NCBI GenBank assembly: GCA_946478775.1 | Contig: CAMLDR010000217.1 | Location: 1-6,489 of the forward strand | Reading direction: 5' to 3' | Length of the DNA: 6,489 bases | Origin: an uncultured Flavobacteriales bacterium | GTDB taxonomy: Bacteria > Bacteroidota > Bacteroidia > Flavobacteriales > Crocinitomicaceae | Part shown: positions 1 to 5,349 of the stretch, piece by piece | How positions within the stretch are numbered: position 1 is the stretch's first letter | Layout: the number at the start of each line of letters is the position of its first letter | Position numbers and translations under genes: made by a program | The notes under the pieces: generated by a model | What the model saw: the letters and a program-made list of their open reading frames with translations, nothing else | Database searches by the model: none | Told to the model about the DNA's origin: nothing

Positions 1-640
1 GGTACAAAATTATATAATACCATGATACACCCAATTGGATGGCATGATAAAAAGCGCGAATTGTTCGTAAAACGATAAAAAACAAAAAGGTACCTCCGAT
101 GATTAATTTGGATTCTGTAATGAGTTCCGGCTGAAAATAGATGAAAAAGAACTCAATTAAGATCACAATTCCTGCCGTTTGGGCCATGGTCAAAGTCAGT
201 TGGTTGACTTCCTGGATAATCTGGCTGAACCCGGTAATTGTTCCCGCAAGTGAAATGGTGAAAATGTGGTACACAAGCAGGATGGCCGGGAAGGATGTCA
301 ATACAATTGTTTGATAAGTATTAAAGTCTACCAGGGAAAAATGGTTGTACCAATAAATATAGGTGCCACTGATGATGATGTACTGAAAGACCAAAAAAGC
401 GGACGAAAGCGGATTTTCCCGGATCCCGTTCTTGTATTGTTCCGAAAGACTTTGGAAGAAAAAGGTGTTCTGGCCGAGAATTAAGAATATTTCACGTTGT
501 CTCAGCCGGGCTGCAGAAATCAATAAGAGACAGATTCCTAGAGAAGCAATGATCAAATAAGAATAGTTGGTACTCCTTTCTGTGAGCACCATTACCTCGT
601 TTGCCGCTGAAGTATTAAAGAATTGTCCGCTTAACTGCAT
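1..640 (-). CDS. DUF4271-like integral membrane protein, 3' end outside window
   Basis: The minus strand is open from an ATG at 640 to the left edge, giving 213 codons with no stop, so the C-terminus is missing. The protein is strongly hydrophobic. Likely membrane helices lie at about residues 27-44, 80-97, 112-132, 148-169 and 179-193, with a sixth beginning near 203. A basic stretch (ARLRQRE, 43-50) follows the first helix. The polytopic layout, the length so far and the closing ...FYHAIQLGVSWYYIILY resemble the Bacteroidota DUF4271 family, whose members are about 220 residues and end shortly after a similar segment, so perhaps only a few residues are lost. The biochemical function of this family is unknown to me. 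In related genomes it often lies near heme-biosynthesis genes (recollection, not visible here). A -7 element lies 21 bases before the start. The reading frame is convincing; the family name is moderately sure. Confidence 0.72.
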   Translation of the reverse strand, partial: MQLSGQFFNTSAANEVMVLTERSTNYSYLIIASLGICLLLISAARLRQREIFLILGQNTFFFQSLSEQYKNGIRENPLSSAFLVFQYIIISGTYIYWYNHFSLVDFNTYQTIVLTSFPAILLVYHIFTISLAGTITGFSQIIQEVNQLTLTMAQTAGIVILIEFFFIYFQPELITESKLIIGGTFLFFIVLRTIRAFYHAIQLGVSWYYIILY

Positions 641-661
641 GAACTGAAATAATTTCAAATA

Positions 662-669
662 CAAAAGTA
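662..669 (-). promoter_or_regulatory. Promoter -7 element of the DUF4271-like gene
   Basis: The minus strand reads TACTTTTG, a full match to the Bacteroidota TAnnTTTG -7 consensus. It ends 21 bases upstream of the ATG at 640, which would leave a short leader. I see no clear TTG -33 element at the usual distance, so the call rests on the -7 match and its position in a divergent intergenic gap. Confidence 0.5.
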
Positions 670-718
670 CCGATTTTGTATTTCATGAATCGATTTTAAT
701 TCATTCGTTTGATTTCAT

Positions 719-726
719 TACATTTG
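719..726 (+). promoter_or_regulatory. Promoter -7 element of the glutaryl-CoA dehydrogenase gene
   Basis: TACATTTG matches TAnnTTTG and ends 25 bases before the ATG at 752. A TTT at 695-697 sits near where a -33 TTG would be expected, but it is a weak match. The transcript leader would be about 20 bases, AT-rich and without a Shine-Dalgarno sequence, as is common in this phylum. Confidence 0.5.
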
Positions 727-751
727 CACTCATAATTGAAAATAAATTCAA

Positions 752-1942
752 ATGAAATCTGATTTATATTCTCATCCTGACTATTTATTAATGGATGAAT
801 TGCTTACGGATGAGCAAAAATTAGTGCGTGATGCTGCTCGTGCGTGGGTAAAAAAGGAGGTTTCTCCGATCATTGACGAGCATTACGAAAAGGCAACTTT
901 TCCAATGCATTTGTTGAAGGGATTGGGAGAGATCGGTGCTTTCGGACCTTATATTCCGGAAGAATATGGTGGTCCGGGATTGGATCAGATTTCTTACGGT
1001 TTGATCATGCAGGAACTGGAGCGTTGCGATTCAGGGTTAAGATCTACAGCTTCTGTTCAAAGTTCATTGGTGATGTACCCGATCTGGAAATACGGATCTG
1101 AAGACCAAAAGAAGAAATATTTGCCAAAGTTGGCTACCGGTGAAATGATGGGTTGTTTCGGTTTGACTGAACCTGACCATGGGTCTGACCCGGGAAGTAT
1201 GATTACCAATTTCAAAGATATGGGTGATCATTACTTATTGAACGGTGCTAAAATGTGGATTTCCAATGCACCGTTTGCAGATATCGCAGTGGTTTGGGCA
1301 AAGGACGAGAGTGGCCGTATTCACGGATTGGTAGTAGAGCGTGGAATGGAAGGATTTACTACTCCTGAGATGCATGGGAAATTATCCCTTCGCGCTTCTT
1401 CAACAGGTGAGTTGATCTTTGTGAACGTGAAAGTTCCGAAAGAGAATTTACTTCCTGGCCGTTCCGGATTAGGAGCTCCGTTAAGTTGTTTGGATTCTGC
1501 TCGTTTTGGAATCGCTTGGGGTGCTTTGGGTGCTGCAATGGATTGCTACGATCAGGCATTGAGATATTCACAAGAGCGCACGCAGTTTGGTGTTCCAATT
1601 GGTGCTTTCCAGTTAACTCAAAAGAAATTGGCGGAAATGATCACCGAAATCACGAAAGCTCAATTCATTACATTGCGTGTTGGCCAGTTGAGAAACGAAG
1701 GAAGAGCAACTTCTGCAATGATCTCTATGATCAAAAGAAACAACGTGGAAATCGCTTTGGATATTGCTCGTGAAGCTCGTCAGATCCACGGAGGAATGGG
1801 AATTACAAGTGAGTATTCGATGATGCGCCACATGGCAAACTTAGAATCAGTGGTTACTTATGAAGGAACACACGATATTCACTTATTGATTACCGGAATG
1901 GATGTAACAGGAATTCCTGCTTTCACCAGAGAAAAGCCTTAA
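752..1942 (+). CDS. gcdH: Glutaryl-CoA dehydrogenase (decarboxylating type)
   Basis: This FAD flavoprotein of the acyl-CoA dehydrogenase family oxidises and decarboxylates glutaryl-CoA to crotonyl-CoA in the cytoplasm, the late step of lysine and tryptophan breakdown. The 396 residues are full length. The N-terminal helical domain carries ELERCDSGLRSTASVQSS (88-105). By alignment from memory with human GCDH, R97 and S101 match the residues binding the glutaryl carboxylate, and E90 matches Glu87. The FAD-side motif FGLTEPDHGSDP lies at 136-147. The C-terminal part has RQIHGGMGI and TYEGTHDIH, with the catalytic base at E371 preceded by Y370. Keeping E90 and Y370 argues for the decarboxylating enzyme, because the non-decarboxylating anaerobic form is reported to change these positions. 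No Shine-Dalgarno precedes the ATG. Arginine is coded by CGT in 10 of 19 cases, with no CGG, CGA or AGG, which suggests high expression. The gene is monocistronic. Confidence 0.93.
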   Translation: MKSDLYSHPDYLLMDELLTDEQKLVRDAARAWVKKEVSPIIDEHYEKATFPMHLLKGLGEIGAFGPYIPEEYGGPGLDQISYGLIMQELERCDSGLRSTASVQSSLVMYPIWKYGSEDQKKKYLPKLATGEMMGCFGLTEPDHGSDPGSMITNFKDMGDHYLLNGAKMWISNAPFADIAVVWAKDESGRIHGLVVERGMEGFTTPEMHGKLSLRASSTGELIFVNVKVPKENLLPGRSGLGAPLSCLDSARFGIAWGALGAAMDCYDQALRYSQERTQFGVPIGAFQLTQKKLAEMITEITKAQFITLRVGQLRNEGRATSAMISMIKRNNVEIALDIAREARQIHGGMGITSEYSMMRHMANLESVVTYEGTHDIHLLITGMDVTGIPAFTREKP

Positions 1943-1949
1943 AACTAAA

Positions 1950-2002
1950 GTTTAAGGAGTTCAAAAGTTTAAACTTATTTGAACATTTTAACCCTTTAAA
2001 CC
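1950..2002. repeat. AT-rich composite palindrome downstream of gcdH
   Basis: Short degenerate GTTYAAA-like units run rightward on the left side (1950, 1959, 1967) and as reverse complements on the right side (1978-1984, 1996-2001). The core AAGTTTAAACTT (1965-1976) is a perfect palindrome. GTTCAAA at 1959-1965 pairs with TTTGAAC at 1978-1984, and GTTTAA at 1950-1955 pairs with TTAAAC at 1996-2001. It begins eight bases after the gcdH stop and precedes the terminator. It may fold as an imperfect hairpin in RNA; its function is unknown. Confidence 0.6.
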
Positions 2003-2014
2003 AGCATATTATAC

Positions 2015-2047
2015 AAACCTTCGGATAATTATCCGAAGGTTTTTTTA
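2015..2047 (+). terminator. Rho-independent terminator after gcdH
   Basis: AAACCTTCGGATAA (2015-2028) is followed directly by its exact reverse complement (2029-2042), then a T run to 2046. The GC-bearing stem and trailing Ts fit an intrinsic terminator reading rightward. The RNA loop would open at the central A/T bases. Confidence 0.85.
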
Positions 2048-2053
2048 TTTTAG
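2046..2053 (+). promoter_or_regulatory. Possible -7 element of the small membrane protein operon
   Basis: TATTTTAG differs from TAnnTTTG by one base and ends 30 bases before the ATG at 2084. It overlaps the T tract of the preceding terminator, so the two signals are nearly fused. The match is weak and the T-rich setting makes chance occurrence likely. Confidence 0.25.
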
Positions 2054-2083
2054 CACACACTAAAAATCTAAATAGTACGAACA

Positions 2084-2392
2084 ATGGAAAATGAAACTTT
2101 AGACTCGGTTGTAATGACCAACACACCGGTAAAAGACCTGGAAGGGGCCGGTGGTATTTTGACAATGGGAATTATTTCTCTTCCCTTTTGTTTTGGATTG
2201 GTCGGATTGATTCTGGCAATTATTACGTTGACAAAATCAGGAAAAGCGCTTTCTCTTTACAAGGATTATCCGCATCAGTATACACAGGCTTCTTATAAAA
2301 AAGTAAAAGCAGGAAGAACATGTGCAATTATTAGTTTATCTATTTTGGGAGCTACACTTTTGATTATTTTGGCACTAGCTGCGGCTAACTAA
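2084..2392 (+). CDS. Small two-helix membrane protein, CCC-motif/DUF4190-like (paralog 1)
   Basis: This 102-residue protein has a polar N-terminus (1-20) and two predicted membrane helices at about 24-49 and 79-101. They are joined by a positively charged loop (K51, K54, K60, K72, K73, K75, R78) that is probably cytoplasmic. The pattern of helix, K-rich loop with LYKDYPHQYTQASYKKVKAGR, and second helix resembles the Bacteroidota 'CCC motif membrane protein' group. However, the cysteine cluster of the first helix is reduced here to PFCFG, with one Cys at 36 and another at C80. The biochemical function of the family is not known to me. It is the first gene of a two-gene unit with a 57%-identical paralog 10 bases downstream. 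There is no signal peptide cleavage motif and no catalytic motif. The gene is well supported by its paralog; the family assignment is moderate. Confidence 0.8.
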   Translation: MENETLDSVVMTNTPVKDLEGAGGILTMGIISLPFCFGLVGLILAIITLTKSGKALSLYKDYPHQYTQASYKKVKAGRTCAIISLSILGATLLIILALAAAN

Positions 2393-2402
2393 AAACAGGA
2401 GA

Positions 2403-2702
2403 ATGGATTACGAAACATTAGACTCAATCGCACTGACAACCAAACCCAAAAGGGATTTGGAAAAGGCCGGCGGAACTTTAGCCATGGGAATTATTTCCAT
2501 TCCTTTCTGCCTGGGCATCCTCGGAATAATATTTGCCATTGCAGCTTTGATCAGGTCCGGGAAAGCAATTTCAGAATTTAAAAAGAACCCGCTTCTGTAT
2601 ACTGAAAAGTCTTACAACAAAATGAAAGCGGCAAGAATTTGCGCAATTGTAAGTTTGTCTTTGTTAGGAGTAACTGTTTTGCTTTTGATGGCTTTGAGTT
2701 AA
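2403..2702 (+). CDS. Small two-helix membrane protein, CCC-motif/DUF4190-like (paralog 2)
   Basis: This 99-residue tandem paralog of the preceding gene shares about 56 of 99 aligned positions. The shared features are the ETLDS opening, DLE.AGG, the MGIIS.PFC.G first helix, the SGKA loop start, the YT..SY.K.KA.R loop end and the CAI.SLS.LG second helix. Predicted helices lie at about 24-49 and 79-98. The two genes are separated by only 10 bases, so they are surely cotranscribed. AGGAGA (2397-2402) abuts the ATG directly, too close for a normal Shine-Dalgarno contact, so its resemblance to one may be accidental. The pair reflects gene duplication, and conservation of both loops and helices suggests both copies are maintained. 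A bidirectional terminator follows. No function can be assigned. Confidence 0.8.
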   Translation: MDYETLDSIALTTKPKRDLEKAGGTLAMGIISIPFCLGILGIIFAIAALIRSGKAISEFKKNPLLYTEKSYNKMKAARICAIVSLSLLGVTVLLLMALS

Positions 2703-2730
2703 TCCCTGACTTTTCTTACTAATGGATATT

Positions 2731-2764
2731 AAAAAAACCGTTGAAGTGATTCAGCGGTTTTTTA
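2731..2764. terminator. Bidirectional rho-independent terminator between converging genes
   Basis: AAAAAACCGTTGAA (2732-2745) pairs with TTCAGCGGTTTTTT (2750-2763), with one G-U wobble. The four-base loop GTGA is a GNRA-type tetraloop in the rightward transcript. The A run on one side and T run on the other let it end transcription from both the membrane protein operon and the converging minus-strand gene. Confidence 0.85.
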
Positions 2765-2790
2765 TTGGAGAATGTTTTCGAATGATAGCC

Positions 2791-3141
2791 TTAGTTCCAA
2801 TGGATGATCTGTCCGGATATCATGGAGTCATTGTACGAATCGCGTAATCGGCTTAATTTTTTTGCTGCATCTTCATCACCTAAATCTGCTTTAGCTTTCA
2901 GTTTGTAATACAGGTCCAGAGAATGTCCGTAAACATCTTGTTCAAGTACTTGTTTGATTTCAGAAATACGACCATTTACGCCAATCAGGAAATGCTCTAA
3001 TTCACCTAATTCGTGTAATTCATCTTCTGTTAAGTTGTTAAGCTTTAGCAATTTAGAGTAACGCGGCAATAAAACCCCCAATAAGTCGATAAATCGATCT
3101 AATTCTCGTTGAATGGCTGCCTGTTGTTCTTTAAATCCCAT
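2791..3141 (-). CDS. Hypothetical helical protein, 116 residues
   Basis: I do not recognise this protein. It is soluble, has no cysteine, signal peptide or membrane helix, and is rich in Leu, Lys, Glu and Asp. It reads as mostly alpha-helical. An amphipathic stretch covers residues 3-35, LTEDELHELGELEHFL (37-52) follows, and a long helix covers about 57-85. A further segment, LGDEDAAKKLSRLRDSYND (87-105), leads to the end, ISGQIIHWN. The heptad-like spacing suggests a short coiled coil or helical bundle, perhaps an oligomer or adaptor. The gene stands alone between the shared terminator and the divergent hemW, with 117 bases to the hemW start. The ATG at 3141 is preceded by a -7-like TACTTTTC ending four bases upstream. 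That the frame is coding is supported by the terminator behind it, the promoter-like element in front and the lack of any competing frame. Confidence 0.75.
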   Translation of the reverse strand: MGFKEQQAAIQRELDRFIDLLGVLLPRYSKLLKLNNLTEDELHELGELEHFLIGVNGRISEIKQVLEQDVYGHSLDLYYKLKAKADLGDEDAAKKLSRLRDSYNDSMISGQIIHWN

Positions 3142-3145
3142 ATTT

Positions 3146-3153
3146 GAAAAGTA
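3146..3153 (-). promoter_or_regulatory. Possible -7 element abutting the start of the 116-residue protein gene
   Basis: The minus strand reads TACTTTTC, one base off TAnnTTTG, and ends four bases before the ATG at 3141. That is the same spacing seen at three other genes in the window, and it would give a leaderless or nearly leaderless transcript. No clear -33 element is seen. Confidence 0.35.
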
Positions 3154-3246
3154 TATCTTTTTGTTTAACAGTAAAAATTAAAAGCATTTTTTAACATTTG
3201 ATTTTTAGTGTGAGATTTTACCTGCAATAAAACGGGTGAGAATCCC

Positions 3247-3254
3247 TAATTTTG
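3247..3254 (+). promoter_or_regulatory. -7 element abutting the hemW start
   Basis: TAATTTTG is a full TAnnTTTG match and ends four bases before the ATG at 3259. Transcription would begin at or very close to the A of the start codon. The -33 region is not convincing, so the call is an inference from the -7 match and the repeated spacing. Confidence 0.5.
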
Positions 3255-3258
3255 TCCC

Positions 3259-4386
3259 ATGTCCGGCTGTTATATCCATATTCCTTTTTGTGCCCAAAAA
3301 TGCAGTTACTGCGACTTTCATTTTTCAACCAATCATACCTATCAGAAGGAAATGGTGGATGCGCTGTGCAGGGAATTAGACATCCGCTCAAAAGACTGGT
3401 CGAACGAACCAATTGAAACTATTTATTTCGGTGGCGGAACTCCCAGCGTCTTAACGGCAGATCAATTGCAGCAGTTAATAGAACAGGTTCAATCCGAGTA
3501 CCGGGTAATCGATTCGGTTGAAATTACCCTGGAGTGCAATCCGGATGATTGTTCTTTGGAAAACTTGAAAAAGTGGAAAGCATTGGGGGTGAGCCGGCTG
3601 AGTATCGGGATTCAATCCTTCAAAGACGAACAGCTGCTTTGGATGAACAGAAGCCACAAGGCAGCCGATAGTTTGAATGCTGTGAGAAATGCGAAAGAAG
3701 TTGGTTTTGATGAATTGAGCCTGGACCTGATGTATGGTTTACCGGATATGACGCTGAAAGAATGGAAAGACCAATTGGACCAAATCATCGCGTTGAACCC
3801 GGAACACATTTCTGCTTATTGCTTAACGGTTGAACAAAAAACCGCCTTGTCCAAATGGGTAAAGGAAGGAAAGCTGCACATTTCTTCCAATGAACAGCAG
3901 TCCGAGCAGTTTGAATTGCTGGTTGCAACGCTGAAGGAAGCCGGATATGAGCAGTATGAAATTTCCAATTTTGCACGGGACGAACATTATTCCAAACACA
4001 ATACGTCTTATTGGAAAGGCTCCAAATATGTGGGAATTGGCCCTTCCGCACATGGTTATAATCAAAAAGAACGCTATTGGAACCAGGCAAATAATACTTT
4101 GTATATGAGAGAACTGCAGCAGGATCGATTACCTGAAACAGTTGAAGTGCTTTCGGCTCATGATCGCTTCAATGAAACACTCATGATCGGACTTCGCACC
4201 AAATGGGGAGTTTCCAAGCAGCAGCTCTTCGAGTTTGCTTCGCCCACAGAAGAATGGCTTCAGATCGTAAAAGGTTACGAAGATCAAAATTTATTGATTC
4301 AAACGGATGAAAACATCACTTTGACCAAAGAAGGAAGGCTGTTGGCGGATGGGATTGCTTCGGACCTATTTATAATTGACAATTGA
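3259..4386 (+). CDS. hemW: Radical SAM family heme chaperone HemW
   Basis: HemW is a cytoplasmic or membrane-associated radical SAM protein that binds heme and delivers it to respiratory hemoproteins. It was long misannotated as an oxygen-independent coproporphyrinogen oxidase. The N-terminus carries the iron-sulfur cluster motif C11-x3-C15-x2-C18 followed by DF, so it lacks the fourth cysteine typical of true HemN. The SAM-binding GGGTPS is at 58-63. HNTSYW at 247-252 matches the HNxxYW heme-binding motif of HemW and is followed by GPSAHGY at 261-267. The C-terminal domain includes RFNETLMIGLRTKWGVS. The length of 375 residues is normal. The ATG is preceded at four bases by a -7 element and has no Shine-Dalgarno. 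The last codons, encoding IDN, and the TGA stop lie in the left flank and arm of an inverted repeat shared with the converging glycosyltransferase gene. Alternative role: coproporphyrinogen oxidase, made unlikely by the CDF and HNxxYW motifs. Confidence 0.93.
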   Translation: MSGCYIHIPFCAQKCSYCDFHFSTNHTYQKEMVDALCRELDIRSKDWSNEPIETIYFGGGTPSVLTADQLQQLIEQVQSEYRVIDSVEITLECNPDDCSLENLKKWKALGVSRLSIGIQSFKDEQLLWMNRSHKAADSLNAVRNAKEVGFDELSLDLMYGLPDMTLKEWKDQLDQIIALNPEHISAYCLTVEQKTALSKWVKEGKLHISSNEQQSEQFELLVATLKEAGYEQYEISNFARDEHYSKHNTSYWKGSKYVGIGPSAHGYNQKERYWNQANNTLYMRELQQDRLPETVEVLSAHDRFNETLMIGLRTKWGVSKQQLFEFASPTEEWLQIVKGYEDQNLLIQTDENITLTKEGRLLADGIASDLFIIDN

Positions 4387-4487
4387 GAATGTAAAAATTG
4401 AAAAGTTTCTAATTATAATTAAGTACCTAATAGCACTATTTTAATATAGGGTTTCTCTTTTCAATTATCAATTTTACATTTTCAATT
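4381..4487. repeat. Inverted repeat carrying both converging stop codons
   Basis: The left arm (4381-4405) starts AATTGAGAATGTAAAA and ends AATTGAAAAG. The right arm (4457-4487), read on the minus strand, starts AATTGAAAATGTAAAA and ends AATTGAAAAG, with an extra unit inside. The arms match over about 20 bases with one substitution and one single-base difference, and are built from AATTGA-like units. The loop between them is about 50 bases. Each arm supplies the TGA stop of its gene, hemW on the left and the glycosyltransferase on the right. There is no GC-rich stem or T tract, so this is not a classical terminator, though it is the only candidate for ending either transcript. Confidence 0.75.
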
Positions 4488-5261
4488 CTCTAAGGTTTCC
4501 AATCCAAACTGGCACCGGTAATCTTCGCGTTTTCTGCGTTCTGCGAATAGATCTTTACTGATCTTAACCAGGTTTTCCCGGTTAGGACGCTCATGGAATA
4601 AATGGTACTGAATGGTTTTGTAGCGGGTAGAAAAAGGAACTATTCCGGCTTTACGGGCTCTGAATTCAATATCCGTATCTTCTCCAAATCCGGGAGTAAC
4701 ATACGTTTCGTCGAAACCATTGATGCGGATCAAATCGGATTTGTGCCACCCCATATTGGATCCAAGTAAGGGAACGATCTTGCGTTGCAAAAGACTCCAC
4801 AAGGGGAAACTTTCTTCTACGCTAGTACTTTTATTTTTGATCATTTCCACGTAACCGGGAACCGTTTTCTCACCGGTGCGTATTTTACGGGATGTTTCCG
4901 CATCCAGGTTTACCCGGCGCGAAAGACAGAATCTGCCCTGTTGAATGTGGCGTACATATTCTTTTACAAATCGCGGATGAAGCACACAATCCCCGTCAAT
5001 AAAAATCAAACGCTCACTTTCCGATGCGCGAATGGCTTTGTTGAGCATTTTGGTCTTCAAAAACCCCTGATCGGGCTGCTGCAAATGTTTAATTGGGAAA
5101 AAAGAGCGGAATTTTTCGATCAATTCATCAAAGCACGGATCGTCACAATCCTGTGAAATAATGACCTCAAAATCTTTTTCCTTTTGGATAGCAACGCTTC
5201 TAAGAACGGCATCTAACGCACTGACATCTTTGTAGACGGAAATAATAAGAGTTGCTTTCAC
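4482..5261 (-). CDS. Family 2 glycosyltransferase with C-terminal galactosyltransferase-like domain
   Basis: This inverting GT-A enzyme transfers a sugar from a nucleotide donor, probably for cell-envelope polysaccharide or LPS; donor and acceptor cannot be told. From the GTG start it is 259 residues. It opens KATLIISVYKD, the usual first strand of the fold. The metal-binding DGD is at 89-91 (FIDGDCVLHP). GSNMGWHKSDL (167-177), NGFDE and GFGEDTD (191-197) form the C-terminal Glyco_transf_7C-like part, and YHLFHERPNREN lies near 219-230. There are no membrane helices. An ATG at 5285 would add eight residues (MLIFYLCA), but a -7 element (5273-5266) lies between that ATG and the GTG at 5261, and family members start at this strand, so I chose GTG. 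It converges on hemW and diverges from the amidase gene. Its stop lies in an inverted-repeat arm. Confidence 0.88.
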   Translation of the reverse strand: MKATLIISVYKDVSALDAVLRSVAIQKEKDFEVIISQDCDDPCFDELIEKFRSFFPIKHLQQPDQGFLKTKMLNKAIRASESERLIFIDGDCVLHPRFVKEYVRHIQQGRFCLSRRVNLDAETSRKIRTGEKTVPGYVEMIKNKSTSVEESFPLWSLLQRKIVPLLGSNMGWHKSDLIRINGFDETYVTPGFGEDTDIEFRARKAGIVPFSTRYKTIQYHLFHERPNRENLVKISKDLFAERRKREDYRCQFGLETLEN

Positions 5262-5265
5262 GGCG

Positions 5266-5273
5266 CAAAGATA
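5266..5273 (-). promoter_or_regulatory. -7 element that fixes the glycosyltransferase start
   Basis: The minus strand reads TATCTTTG, a full TAnnTTTG match, ending four bases before GTG at 5261. A transcript starting here could not contain the upstream ATG at 5285. No strong -33 element is visible. Confidence 0.5.
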
Positions 5274-5337
5274 GAAAATTAACATTCACTATTTAGTAAC
5301 CTTTTAGAATAGTTACGGAAGGAATTGGATTGCTATC

Positions 5338-5345
5338 TAAATTTG
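5338..5345 (+). promoter_or_regulatory. -7 element abutting the amidase start
   Basis: TAAATTTG fully matches TAnnTTTG and ends four bases before the ATG at 5350, so the mRNA is predicted to have almost no 5' leader. GTTA at 5312-5315 is the nearest, poor candidate for a -33 box. Confidence 0.5.
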
Positions 5346-5349
5346 CAGG

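Noticed and set aside
266..484. Plus-strand open frame of 72 codons
   Set aside because: It is antisense to the convincing minus-strand membrane protein frame that spans the whole region, and its translation has no membrane or domain character of its own.
708..726. TTTG at 708-711 paired with TACATTTG at 719-726 as a -33/-7 promoter
   Set aside because: Only seven bases separate them, whereas about 19 are expected, so only the -7 element was kept.
2397..2402. AGGAGA as a Shine-Dalgarno sequence for the second membrane protein
   Set aside because: It touches the ATG with no spacing, while a working site needs several bases between, and the other genes of the window do not use such sites. Coincidence is more likely.
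3785..4090. Two overlapping minus-strand frames inside hemW
   Set aside because: Both are antisense to the heme-binding part of HemW, overlap each other in different frames and have no features of real proteins.
4785..5156. Plus-strand open frame of 123 codons opposite the glycosyltransferase
   Set aside because: It overlaps the DGD-containing catalytic core of the glycosyltransferase in antisense and shows no motif or start signal.
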